Source of the DNA: a virus
Virus record (IMG/VR): IMGVR_UViG_3300012922_000011
Coordinates: 1-35,245 of that record
Reading direction: 5' to 3' (one strand)
Length of the DNA stretch: 35,245 nt
Below the pieces are notes generated by a model that was given only the letters and a program-made list of their open reading frames with translations, had not been told where the DNA came from and made no database searches. A program made the position numbers and the translations under genes. Below are positions 1 through 7,186 of this stretch, piece after piece. Numbering within the stretch: the first letter of the stretch is position 1; the number at the start of each line of letters is the position of its first letter.

Positions 1-1
1 C

Positions 2-1783
2 CTCGTCGAGGCATGGCTCAACGAAGCGCAGGCGCGCGCGTGTGGCGCGGACGAAGCGAGCGTCATCGAGCGGTTGCTCGCGGAGCCGCCGCAGATGGTC
101 GAGGTGAGCGTCGGCGTGTTCGTCACGCTCATCGCTGCGCCGGGCACGTGGAACGGCCAGAAGTACGTCGGGCGCTGGTCGGCGATCGTCCCCGACCACT
201 TGGCCATGCTCCCGCCGGGCGTCCCCGGTGCGTGTTCGGTCGCGGCGGGCTGTGGTGCGCCGCGCACCGCGCGCGCCGTGCGGCATCTGGCGAGCCCGAC
301 CGCCGCGCAGATCGAGACATGGCGGGGCCACCTCGCGGGCCTCGACAGCGCGGACCTGACGGCGGCCGCGGGCGGCGACCACCCGTTCACCTACTGCATG
401 GAGGTCGTCGTTCCCGCGATGGAGGACGCCGGGCACGGTCCGGATGATCCGGAGGCGTTCTGCGGCTGGTGGAAAAGCGAACACGCGGCGCGTGCTGCGC
501 AGAAGGAGTCGCGGATGAAACCGAAATTCAAGCTCACCGACGTGATCCGGCGGATGGTCGGGAAAGGGAGCGGCGGCGGGCTCCCGATCACGCGCCTGGA
601 CTACCGCCTCGCCCAGGAGAGCCTCAGCGATCAGGACCTCCGCGAGCGGCTCGACGCGGCGCTCCGCGCGACCGTGCCGGGCTATCTCTGGATCGAGGTC
701 GTGTTCCCCGACGAGACGTCGGTGATCTACTCGGCGGCTCCCGGCGAACTCCTCACGCTCAATCAACAGTTTTTCACGGTTGCGGGCGACGGCGTCGTCT
801 CGTTGAACGGCAACGCGATCGAAGTCGAACAGATCGTCCGCTACGAACCGGTGACTGCGGCCGCCGCGCCCGCGGCGACGCCGCCCGCGGCTCCGGCGTC
901 GCCGACAGCCGCACCCGCGACAGCGGCCGCAGTCCCGGCTCCGACGCACGCCGCCCCGTGCGCGTGTCACGAATGCCGGACGCGCGCGGCTGCGGCCGCG
1001 CCCGCGTCCTCGTCCACCCCGCCCGCCGCCGCGGGCACGGTGAGCGGTGGGGCTCCGGCACCCCCCGCGCCGTCGTCCACGCCGACCGCTGCCGCAGGAG
1101 AACACGCGATGAAAGAGCGCACGAAGAAGCTGATCGACGAGTCGGCCGGAAAGTTCACCGCCGCCGACGCCGTCTGGCTCGACGCCGTGCCGGACGACCG
1201 CATCGAGCTGCTCGCCGACAAGGGCCGTCCGGCGGGCAGTCCGACCCCCCCGAGCACCGGGACGCCGAGCACGCCGCCCGCGGGCACGCCGTCGACCCCG
1301 CCCGCGACGTCGACGCCGCCGTCGACCTCGACCCCGCCCGCGACGAGCGAGACGACCGCGCCGCCCGCGGCCGCCGCCGCACCCGCCGCCGCCGAGGCGA
1401 CGCCGATCGCCGCCAAGGCGAAGTCGAAAACCGAGTGGCTGGCGGAAGCGCCGCCAGAAGTGCGCGCGATGGTCGCGCGGCACGACGCCGACGACGCCGC
1501 GCGCAAGACGGCGCTGCTCGCGACGCTGAAGGGCAAAACCGGTGGCGCGTACACCGACCCCGAACTGGACGCGATGCCCGTTCAGGACCTCGCCCGGATC
1601 GCCAAGCTCGTCGACGCCAAGGCGGCGGCCGAGATCGCGGCGACCGATTACTCGGGTGCCGTCGTCGCGCGCGCGGCCACGGGCACGGGCACCGAGGAGG
1701 CGATCCCGCCGACGCCGGATCTGCACGAGCGCGTCCGCGCCGCGGCGGGCAAGCCCGCGAAGGCGGCGGCCCCGGCGGCGTAA
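2..1783 (+). CDS. Prohead protease fused to scaffold-like region (5' partial)
   Basis: The reading frame is open from the left edge, so the N-terminus lies outside the window; 593 codons are visible. The first ~170 residues contain the blocks ETPGTWNG-like APGTWNGQKYVG, then VPDHLAMLPPGVPGACS, GCGAPR, and later FTYCMEVVVPAM and DDPEAFCGWW. I recognise this pattern from DUF2213-type phage head-maturation proteases. Next comes a segment with VPGYLWIEVVFPDETSVIY and IVRYEPV, found beside such proteases in other phages. Two Ala/Pro/Thr-rich linkers flank a helical segment (TKKLIDESAGKFTAADAVWL) resembling scaffold C-termini. The position directly before the decoration-like and capsid genes fits a protease-scaffold polyprotein that is cleaved during capsid assembly. 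Protease family assignment is by remembered motif, so it is moderate; the catalytic residues were not identified. Confidence 0.7.
   Translation, partial: LVEAWLNEAQARACGADEASVIERLLAEPPQMVEVSVGVFVTLIAAPGTWNGQKYVGRWSAIVPDHLAMLPPGVPGACSVAAGCGAPRTARAVRHLASPTAAQIETWRGHLAGLDSADLTAAAGGDHPFTYCMEVVVPAMEDAGHGPDDPEAFCGWWKSEHAARAAQKESRMKPKFKLTDVIRRMVGKGSGGGLPITRLDYRLAQESLSDQDLRERLDAALRATVPGYLWIEVVFPDETSVIYSAAPGELLTLNQQFFTVAGDGVVSLNGNAIEVEQIVRYEPVTAAAAPAATPPAAPASPTAAPATAAAVPAPTHAAPCACHECRTRAAAAAPASSSTPPAAAGTVSGGAPAPPAPSSTPTAAAGEHAMKERTKKLIDESAGKFTAADAVWLDAVPDDRIELLADKGRPAGSPTPPSTGTPSTPPAGTPSTPPATSTPPSTSTPPATSETTAPPAAAAAPAAAEATPIAAKAKSKTEWLAEAPPEVRAMVARHDADDAARKTALLATLKGKTGGAYTDPELDAMPVQDLARIAKLVDAKAAAEIAATDYSGAVVARAATGTGTEEAIPPTPDLHERVRAAAGKPAKAAAPAA
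503..517 (+). promoter_or_regulatory. Internal SD and in-frame ATG within protease gene
   Basis: AAGGAG at 503-508 lies six bases before an in-frame ATG at 515 (MKPKFKLTDV...). Initiation here would give a 422-residue product lacking the protease-like part. The site falls at the junction between the protease-like and downstream regions, where a nested scaffold start would be expected. Confidence 0.45.
1096..1111 (+). promoter_or_regulatory. Second internal SD and ATG (nested scaffold start)
   Basis: AGGAG at 1096-1100 lies eight bases before an in-frame ATG at 1109 (MKERTKKLIDE...). The product would be 224 residues and contain only the scaffold-like C-terminal part. Nested scaffold genes sharing the 3' end of the protease gene are known, for example lambda C/Nu3; use of this start is inferred. 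Confidence 0.5.
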
Positions 1784-1837
1784 CAGCAGACGCGCGGGCC
1801 CGGCGCGACCGGGCGTGCTGCGCAGAGAGGAGTTCCG

Positions 1838-2269
1838 ATGACTGCACTTCCCCGCAATGTGATCACGCTCATGGGCCAGCCGAACCAGAACGAGCAAGGT
1901 AACGCAGGCGAGGCCGGGATCATCCCCGGCATGGCCGTGCAAGGCTCGCTCACGATCATGAGGCACGCGACGGCGGGCGGCGACGGGCCGCGGCTGTTCG
2001 CGCTCGAACGACAAGAGATGGGCCAGGGCATCAACGTGGCCTATTCCTCGGGCGACCGCGTCAAGGTCGGCTCGTTCTCGAAAGGCGATCGCGTCTACGC
2101 GTTCATCCCCGCGACCGCCAACATTCCGATCGACGGGCTGCTCACCAGCAACGGCGACGGCACGATGAAAACCAAGGGCGCGACCGATGCCGCGTGGGGC
2201 AAGGCGCTCGAAGCCGTCAACAACGCCGCGGGCGGGACCGCCGTGCGGATTCGCATGGAGGTCATGTAA
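1838..2269 (+). CDS. Capsid decoration-like protein
   Basis: A 143-residue protein preceded by AGAGAGGAG. It has no signal peptide or membrane segment. The sequence is rich in Gly, Val and Ala, with predicted beta segments such as GINVAYSSGDRVKVGSFSKG and DRVYAFIPATANI, and ends VRIRMEVM. A small beta-rich protein between protease/scaffold and major capsid gene is the usual place for a head decoration or stabilisation protein. The assignment is from position, size and composition, not from a firm family match. It is 80 bases from the capsid gene. Confidence 0.55.
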   Translation: MTALPRNVITLMGQPNQNEQGNAGEAGIIPGMAVQGSLTIMRHATAGGDGPRLFALERQEMGQGINVAYSSGDRVKVGSFSKGDRVYAFIPATANIPIDGLLTSNGDGTMKTKGATDAAWGKALEAVNNAAGGTAVRIRMEVM

Positions 2270-2296
2270 ACACACACGCGTCCGAGTGAGGTGACG

Positions 2297-2308
2297 ACTG
2301 TAGTAGAA
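2297..2308 (-). repeat. TTCTACTACAGT motif, left of capsid gene (inverted arm)
   Basis: On the minus strand this reads TTCTACTACAGT, identical to plus-strand 3375-3386 on the other side of the capsid gene, so the two copies form an inverted pair enclosing the gene. The motif lies in the 80-base gap before the capsid start. A related plus-strand motif overlaps the promoters at 19496 and 35071. No convincing -35 element accompanies this copy. Confidence 0.6.
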
Positions 2309-2349
2309 CGGGCGCGGCTCTCCCCCGCGATCCACGAGAGGAGAGAATC

Positions 2350-3366
2350 ATGAACAACGCACCCGCGTCCGTCTCCGACGGCCGCACGTTTTTCCACGGT
2401 AGCGCCGGGGTGTGGGCCGGACAGCAAATCCGTCTGGCCATGCGGCAGGGCCGCAAGATCACGCCCGCGGTCCTGCGCACCAACACCACCCTGCTCCGCG
2501 ACGAGTGGATCTTTTACGACGATCAAGTCGTCTCCGCCGCGCAAGTCCCGCTCCGCGGCGTCGCCGATCTCATCACGCGCGGCTTGGTGCGAACGATCCC
2601 GAACGGCATGGCGAAAACGCTGATCTCGTTCGAGACGGCGGGCGACATGACGCCCGCGATCGTGTCGATGGACGGCGTGACCCGCAGCGAACTCGACCGG
2701 GCCGAGTTCGGAGCGGGCTCGATGCCCCTCCCGATCACGCACAAAGACTTCAACGTCGACCTCCGCACGTTGCTCGCGTCGCGCGAGCGCGGCGAGCCGC
2801 TCGACACGATGCAGTCGCGCATCGCGGGCACCAAGTGCGGCCAGATGACGGAGTACATGCTGTTCAACGGCGGGCCGCAATTCCTCAACCTGCCGATCTA
2901 CGGCTATCTCACACACCCGAACCGCAACCTCGCGTCCTACGGCACCGGCGGCAATTGGGCCCAGGTCGCGAAGACGGGCGATCAGATCCTCGCCGATGCG
3001 CTCACGCTCCAGGCGGCGCTCGTCGCCGACGGCAAAGAGGGCCCGTACGCCCTGTACTACTCGACCGACTCGGGCAAGGGCATGTCGGCCGACTACAAGG
3101 CGACGTCGAGCGACACGGTGACGACCCGCCTGCTCAAGATCCCCGGCCTCCAAAGCATCCAGTCGGCGGCCCAGCTCCCGGCCGCGACCGTCGTCATGGT
3201 GCAGCTCACCGTCGACGTCGTCGAGTTGATCCGCGGCGAAGCCCTGACCACGGTGGAGTGGGAGATCGTCGGGCCCTTCCTCTCTGGATTCAAGGCGTTC
3301 CAGATTGAGGTCCCGCTCGTCAGGAGCGACACCGACGGCAAGTCGGGCATCGCCGTCATGCAATAG
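2350..3366 (+). CDS. Major capsid protein (HK97-fold, encapsulin-like group)
   Basis: A 338-residue protein with a strong SD (GAGAGGAGAGAATC before ATG). The middle contains the pattern of phage capsid proteins related to the encapsulin-like/linocin group: MPLPITHKDFNVDLRTL around residues 125-140, then SRERGEPLDTMQSR and a helix ending in TEYMLFNGG. The C-terminal third (VEWEIVGPFLSGFKAFQIEV) fits the last strands of such proteins. Length is normal for this group. It follows protease/scaffold and decoration-like genes and precedes connector genes, the standard head module order. It is flanked by an inverted pair of TTCTACTACAGT motifs, which is unusual. Confidence 0.8.
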   Translation: MNNAPASVSDGRTFFHGSAGVWAGQQIRLAMRQGRKITPAVLRTNTTLLRDEWIFYDDQVVSAAQVPLRGVADLITRGLVRTIPNGMAKTLISFETAGDMTPAIVSMDGVTRSELDRAEFGAGSMPLPITHKDFNVDLRTLLASRERGEPLDTMQSRIAGTKCGQMTEYMLFNGGPQFLNLPIYGYLTHPNRNLASYGTGGNWAQVAKTGDQILADALTLQAALVADGKEGPYALYYSTDSGKGMSADYKATSSDTVTTRLLKIPGLQSIQSAAQLPAATVVMVQLTVDVVELIRGEALTTVEWEIVGPFLSGFKAFQIEVPLVRSDTDGKSGIAVMQ

Positions 3367-3371
3367 GCGGT

Positions 3372-3389
3372 CCATTCTACTACAGTAGT
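3372..3389 (+). repeat. CCATTCTACTACA/GTAGT motif, right of capsid gene
   Basis: CCATTCTACTACA at 3372-3384 is identical to 35085-35097, which overlaps a promoter. Positions 3379-3389 form the odd palindrome ACTAC-A-GTAGT. TACAGT could serve as a -10 element, but nothing at 16-18 bases upstream looks like a -35. An operator or other protein-binding site is therefore more likely than a stand-alone promoter. Confidence 0.55.
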
Positions 3390-3422
3390 CGAGGCCGCGA
3401 GGCCCGAGAGGAGTGACACCCG

Positions 3423-3668
3423 ATGACGACGCCGAACAAACCGCCCGACACGACGAGCCAGTCCGGGCCCGGTGCTGCGACACCGGCCGCCGCGCCCGCG
3501 CTCACCGCCCCCGGCACGCCGCCGCCGCCGCCGGAGCCGACCAAGCCGTACCGCTTCAAGGCGGGCACGCGGTGGACGGGCCCGGTCAATCCCGACGGCA
3601 CCGTCAACCTCACCGAGGCGCAAGCGAAAGCCTGGAAGGACCGGATCGAGCCCGAGAAAAAGGACTGA
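3423..3668 (+). CDS. Small Pro-rich head-region protein
   Basis: An 81-residue protein with a clear SD (GAGAGGAG). The first ~40 residues are a low-complexity Ala/Pro/Thr stretch. The C-terminal half (KPYRFKAGTRWTGPVNPDG, then LTEAQAKAWKDRIEP) looks like a compact domain. It lies between the capsid gene and the first connector gene and ends four bases before the next start. I do not recognise a family; a minor head or connector-associated role is only suggested by position. Confidence 0.6.
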   Translation: MTTPNKPPDTTSQSGPGAATPAAAPALTAPGTPPPPPEPTKPYRFKAGTRWTGPVNPDGTVNLTEAQAKAWKDRIEPEKKD

Positions 3669-3671
3669 TCG

Positions 3672-4265
3672 GTGGCGGTCACCCTCAACGCGACGCCGGG
3701 CGATCCGGACGCGAATTCGTACGAGACGGTCGAGGAGTTCAAAGACTTTCTCGGCACGAAGGCGCACACGGCCAACGTCCCGACCGACGATGCGCAACTG
3801 GCGGCGCTCCTCATCCAGGGCACGCGCGTGATCGAGAACGCGCTCGCAGGCCCGGCGGATGTGGAGCGCGCGCGCGCGCTCGGCTACGCCGTCGTGTACG
3901 GGTGGACCGGCACCTCGACGACCGACGAACAGGCGCTCGCGTGGCCGATGCGCGACATGCTCGACGCACGCGGCCGCGCGATCCCTGACGACGTCGTGCC
4001 GCAGGGCGTGAAAGACGCGCTCAGCGAGACGGCGTACACGCTGATCGGCACCGACCTCGACGCGAACACGAGCGCGACCACGCCGCTCAAGTCGCTCACC
4101 GCGGGGCCGGTGCGGATCGAGTACGGGACGAAGACGGAGAGCGCCGCGGGCGCGACGCTCCCGCCGACGCCGATCCCCGACGCGGCCCTCCGCGCGCTGG
4201 TGCCGAGTTGGTACCTGACGGTCGTCCCGACGGGCGCAACCACGATCGATTTCGAGGTGTTCTGA
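3672..4265 (+). CDS. Head-tail connector protein (DnaT-like family)
   Basis: A 197-residue protein starting with GTG three bases after the previous stop. The N-terminal pattern DANSYETVEEFKDFL, the helix AALLIQGTRVIENAL, then QALAWPMRDMLDARGRAIPDD, VPQGVKDALSETAY and C-terminal RALVPSWYL match the family annotated as putative DnaT-like ssDNA-binding proteins in phages. In that setting the family acts as a head-completion or neck connector protein rather than a DNA-replication factor. The location right after the capsid gene supports the connector role. The stop overlaps the next ATG (TGATG). Confidence 0.75.
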   Translation: MAVTLNATPGDPDANSYETVEEFKDFLGTKAHTANVPTDDAQLAALLIQGTRVIENALAGPADVERARALGYAVVYGWTGTSTTDEQALAWPMRDMLDARGRAIPDDVVPQGVKDALSETAYTLIGTDLDANTSATTPLKSLTAGPVRIEYGTKTESAAGATLPPTPIPDAALRALVPSWYLTVVPTGATTIDFEVF

Positions 4266-4477
4266 TGCCGGGCTCACGCGCGGAAATTTGGGCGCTGTTC
4301 GCCGCGCACGCGCTCGGCTCGACCGATCCCGGCGACGAGTTCGACGACGCACAGATCGCGCGCGCCGAGGACGGGGCCAACAAGATGCTGGCGCGGTTCG
4401 ACCGGCGGTTCAAGCCGACCGACGGCGGCGTCTGGACCGAGGCGCGCACGGGCAACGGCGAGGAGACGCGCCCGTGA
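4265..4477 (+). CDS. Small head-tail region protein
   Basis: A 70-residue protein. I place the start at the ATG overlapping the upstream stop. It is helical, with FAAHALGSTDPGDEFDD, then ANKMLARFDRRFKP. Family unknown. It is translationally coupled on both sides (TGATG upstream, GTGA downstream) within the connector cluster, so a minor virion or assembly role is likely but unproven. Confidence 0.6.
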   Translation: MPGSRAEIWALFAAHALGSTDPGDEFDDAQIARAEDGANKMLARFDRRFKPTDGGVWTEARTGNGEETRP

Positions 4478-4842
4478 GCCTCATCGACGACCTGCGCAAC
4501 GGTATCGCGCAAGCCCACCAGATCACCCTCGCGGGCGGGCTCCAGGCCCCCGTGACGTGGAAGCGGTGCACGAGCGCGAGCGGGAGCGGCGTCAAAACCT
4601 TCGCCCCGCCGCTCGTCATCCCGACGCTGGTGATCGTGAAAGACAAACCGATCCGGACGTTCTCCGGTGAGGTCGTCACCTCGCGGACGCAATTGCTCAT
4701 CCTCGACCCGGCGATCCGGGTCGGCCCCGAGGACGAGTTCACGCTCGGCGATGGGACCATCCCGCCGATCCTCCTCCTCGACGGAGCCATCCTCGATCCG
4801 GGCACGAACGCCCCGGTCCTCACCCAGGTGTATTTCGGGTAA
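4474..4842 (+). CDS. Head-closure / head-tail joining protein
   Basis: A 122-residue protein beginning with a GTG that overlaps the upstream stop (GTGA). It is beta-rich: PVTWKRCTSASGSGVKTF, then TLVIVKDKPIRTFSGE, QLLILDPAIRVGPEDEFTL and PILLLDGAILDPG. Size, fold pattern and position between the connector and the HK97 gp10-like protein are those of phage stopper/head-closure proteins. The assignment rests mainly on synteny. Confidence 0.6.
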   Translation: MSLIDDLRNGIAQAHQITLAGGLQAPVTWKRCTSASGSGVKTFAPPLVIPTLVIVKDKPIRTFSGEVVTSRTQLLILDPAIRVGPEDEFTLGDGTIPPILLLDGAILDPGTNAPVLTQVYFG

Positions 4843-5318
4843 TGGCGGCCTTTGATCCCTCCACCGTCTTTCGCGGGCTCATGAACGTCAAGGGGGCCCT
4901 TCAGGATCTCGGCGCGCTGGCGGTGAGCGCGAAAGACGAATTCGCGCTCGCGCAGATGCAGGAAACGATCGTCGAGGCGAAAGAGTGCCGACGCGTCACG
5001 CCGGTCGACACCGGCAAGCTGCGCGCGTCGGTCCGCGCCAAGGGCCCCGAACGCCACGACCGCATCGTCCGGACCTACGTCGTCGCGGGCGAACAAGGGA
5101 GCGGCGCGGAGGACTACGCGCTCATCGTCCACGAGGACCCGGACGCGTTTCATCCGGTCGGCGCGTGGAAGTACATCGAGAACCCGCTCAAAGAGAGCGC
5201 GCCGCATATGGGGGCGCGCATCGCGAAACGCGTCGATCTCAATCGCGCGAAAAAGGGCGGCACTCCGAAACCGGACAGCAGCGGCGAGGGCGCGGCCAGC
5301 GAAGGAGGCGGCGACTGA
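4842..5318 (+). CDS. HK97 gp10-like tail completion protein
   Basis: A 158-residue protein whose ATG overlaps the preceding stop (TAATG). The block RVTPVDTGKLRASVRA near residue 50, then YALIVHEDPDAFHPVGAWKY and IENPLKESA, is the hallmark of the HK97 gp10 / minor-tail family. These proteins join the neck to the tail. The C-terminal ~25 residues (GGTPKPDSSGEGAASEGGGD) are a low-complexity tail. The stop overlaps the next ATG. Confidence 0.85.
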   Translation: MAAFDPSTVFRGLMNVKGALQDLGALAVSAKDEFALAQMQETIVEAKECRRVTPVDTGKLRASVRAKGPERHDRIVRTYVVAGEQGSGAEDYALIVHEDPDAFHPVGAWKYIENPLKESAPHMGARIAKRVDLNRAKKGGTPKPDSSGEGAASEGGGD

Positions 5319-5740
5319 TGGTGCTGCCCGATCTCGTGTGGCTGTTCGAGCAGGCGGCGCTCGCCACCTACGGGACCGATCTGTTCATCGGCAGCAAGGC
5401 GGTCCTCCCCAAAACCTACCCCGGTCCAATCTGCACGCTCGTCGAGACGGGCGGGCTCAACCCGGCTGGCACGCACAACCGGACCGACGTGCCCGCCTAC
5501 GTGCGGCCGTCGGTGCAGGTCATGTGGCGCGGGCGCATCTACGACGACGCGCGCGCCAAGTCCCAGGCGTCGTACGAGCTGATCTATCCGGTGCGGAACC
5601 GGTTCGTCAATGGCACGTGGTGGGTCTCCGTGCTCATGAAACAGGAGCCTTTCGACCTCGGCCCCGACGACGTCGGTCGGCCGCGCATTGTGTTCAACGT
5701 CGACATTTTCAAGCGGCTCTCCCCCGCGACGAGTGTGTAA
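5318..5740 (+). CDS. Tail terminator-like protein
   Basis: A 140-residue protein starting at the ATG overlapping the preceding TGA. The segments FIGSKAVLPKTYPGPICTLVET, PAYVRPSVQVMWRG and the closing GRPRIVFNVDIFKRLSP resemble the phage minor capsid/tail terminator family that caps the tail tube below the neck. The position between the gp10-like protein and the tail tube protein fits well. Confidence 0.7.
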   Translation: MVLPDLVWLFEQAALATYGTDLFIGSKAVLPKTYPGPICTLVETGGLNPAGTHNRTDVPAYVRPSVQVMWRGRIYDDARAKSQASYELIYPVRNRFVNGTWWVSVLMKQEPFDLGPDDVGRPRIVFNVDIFKRLSPATSV

Positions 5741-5749
5741 GGAGGCCCG

Positions 5750-6391
5750 ATGTCGAATGCCGTTACGTCTACAGGGATTCTGGTGCAGCGGGCGGACTAC
5801 GCCGCACCGGTCGCGATCGTCTCCTCGTCGGTCGCGTCGCCGACGCTCATCACCACGAGCACGCCGCACGGCCGCACGAGCGGCAATACGGTGACGATCA
5901 CCGGTCACGTCGGGTCGACGCCCGCGATCGACGGCCCGCGCGTCGTCACTGTCGTCAGTCCGACGACGTTCACGATCCCCGTCAACGTCACCGTCGCTGG
6001 CACGGGCGGGACGGTCGATCCGATCAGTGACGCCAGCTTTACCGACGTCGCGGAGATCACTGAGGTCGATCCGGGCGGGATGACCCGCAACAAGATCGAG
6101 ACGAGCACGCACAACGAGGGCACCGAGTCGCACGTCCTCGGCATCCTGCGCCAGTCCGATCCGACGCTCAAGATCAACTACGTCGCGGCGGACGCGACGC
6201 ACATCGAAGTCCTCGAAGACATCACCACGAACCGCAAGGCGTACTGGCGGGTCAAGTACCCGTCGGGGAAAAAGCGCACCGGGCCGGGGTACGTGCAGAC
6301 GTTCAAGTTCGACGCCGCGCCGGTCGACGGCAAGCAAGGGGCCTCGCTCGCGATCACGTGGGCGGGTCCGGTCGTCGAGATCGCCGCGTGA
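5750..6391 (+). CDS. Major tail tube protein with inserted FCCH-like domain
   Basis: A 213-residue protein with a perfect SD (AAGGAGG). The C-terminal two thirds are a typical siphovirus tail tube: ITEVDPGGMTRNKIETSTH, ESHVLGILRQSDPTLKINY, and GYVQTFKFDAAPVDGKQG. Between residues ~25 and ~85 lies a beta-rich insert with ITTSTPHGRTSGNTVTITG and TTFTIPVNVTVAGTGG. This matches the repeat pattern of FCCH-like domains that occur as decorations in phage tail proteins. The insert probably projects from the tail tube surface. Confidence 0.75.
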   Translation: MSNAVTSTGILVQRADYAAPVAIVSSSVASPTLITTSTPHGRTSGNTVTITGHVGSTPAIDGPRVVTVVSPTTFTIPVNVTVAGTGGTVDPISDASFTDVAEITEVDPGGMTRNKIETSTHNEGTESHVLGILRQSDPTLKINYVAADATHIEVLEDITTNRKAYWRVKYPSGKKRTGPGYVQTFKFDAAPVDGKQGASLAITWAGPVVEIAA

Positions 6392-6410
6392 CGTCGCGGA
6401 GGAGGTTCGT

Positions 6411-6857
6411 ATGGGGTACCTGACACGGGAGCGGATCCTCGGGACGGCCGATCTCCTCTGGGAGGACGTCGAGATCCCGGAGTGGCCCGACGAGGACGGC
6501 TCGCCGGGGATCGTGCGCATGTGGGAGATGGACGCGGGCGAGTCGATCGAGTTCAGCAAACGCACGGCAGGCGACGGCGCGCTCGATGCGATCTACATCG
6601 TCATCGTCATGTGCGCGCGGCCGGGGACCACGGTCGTCGAGGGCGAGCCGGTGACGCGGCCGGACGAGCGGCTGTTCACCATGGAGGACCTCGACGGGCT
6701 CCGGCGGAAAAACATGCGCGTGCTGATGAAACTTCAGTTCGCCGCGCTGCGCGTCAACAAGATGCTCCCCGGCCGGGTGCTCGAACTAAAAAAAACCTTG
6801 CTCGGGGAAGCGGCCGACGATTCGCCCATCGTCTTGCCCTCCACCTTGGCGAGGTAG
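6411..6857 (+). CDS. Tail assembly chaperone, short product (G-like)
   Basis: A 148-residue protein with SD GGAGGAGG. It sits between the tail tube and tape measure genes, the conserved place of siphovirus tail assembly chaperones. It is acidic at the N-terminus (LLWEDVEIPEWPDEDG), followed by ISFSKR-like ESIEFSKRTAGDG and a helix AIYIVIVMCARPG. Near its end the reading frame crosses CTA_AAA_AAA_ACC, a classical -1 slippery site in the correct phase. Slippage there yields a 255-residue product. Confidence 0.85.
   Translation: MGYLTRERILGTADLLWEDVEIPEWPDEDGSPGIVRMWEMDAGESIEFSKRTAGDGALDAIYIVIVMCARPGTTVVEGEPVTRPDERLFTMEDLDGLRRKNMRVLMKLQFAALRVNKMLPGRVLELKKTLLGEAADDSPIVLPSTLAR
6788..6794 (+). other. 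A_AAA_AAA -1 programmed frameshift heptamer
   Basis: In the frame of the upstream gene the codons are CTA AAA AAA ACC, so the last A of CTA plus two AAA codons form the X_XXY_YYZ heptamer in the correct phase. After a -1 slip, reading resumes with AAC CTT GCT in the frame that stays open to 7177. Frameshifting between the tail chaperone genes is conserved in siphoviruses (lambda G/GT). Confidence 0.85.
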
Positions 6858-7177
6858 ACGTCGACGGGATGCTCGCGCGGATCAGCGCCGACAAGCTCCT
6901 CGAATGGCAGGTCTTCGAGCAGCTTGAACCGTTCGGCGAGGACCGCGCGGATCTCCGGTCGGCGCAAATCGTCCAGGCGCTCTATCACATCGCGACGGCG
7001 CGCGTGCGCCCGGATCCGGGGCCGCTCGAACGCTTCCGGATCCTCGTCGGGGACTGGCGGCCGAGCGAGACGGTGCAAGCCACCGTCACGGCCGAGAAGC
7101 AAACCGTCAAGCAACAGGAGCGCATGCTCGACGCGTGGATCGCTGGGAGCAACGCCCGGCACGCGCGCACCGCATAA
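6794..7177 (+). CDS. Tail assembly chaperone, frameshift extension (T-like)
   Basis: These 127 codons in the -1 frame are joined to the first 128 residues of the upstream gene by slippage. The region contains GMLARISADKLLEWQVFEQL, EPFGEDRADLRSAQI and ALYHIATAR, the pattern of the DUF4035-like C-terminal half of tail chaperones (LEPxGExRxD). Separate initiation at an ATG at 6869 is possible but its GAGG is 15 bases away. The fusion protein is thought to bind the tape measure protein during tail assembly. Confidence 0.8.
   Translation, partial: NLARGSGRRFAHRLALHLGEVDVDGMLARISADKLLEWQVFEQLEPFGEDRADLRSAQIVQALYHIATARVRPDPGPLERFRILVGDWRPSETVQATVTAEKQTVKQQERMLDAWIAGSNARHARTA
6816..6833 (+). other. 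Hairpin downstream of the frameshift site
   Basis: GACGAT-tcgccc-ATCGTC forms a six-base-pair stem with a six-base loop, starting 21 bases after the heptamer. It may act as a pause element, although the spacing is longer than the usual 5-9 bases. Extension of the stem with the GC-rich flanks was not modelled. Confidence 0.35.
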
Positions 7178-7186
7178 CACACACCG

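Noticed and set aside
3372-3389. Stand-alone promoter between capsid and next gene
   Set aside because: TACAGT fits a -10 but no -35 or TG extension is present; a binding site is more likely.
2095-5207. Several long minus-strand ORFs opposite the capsid and connector genes
   Set aside because: They mirror genes with recognised families, SDs and coupled starts.
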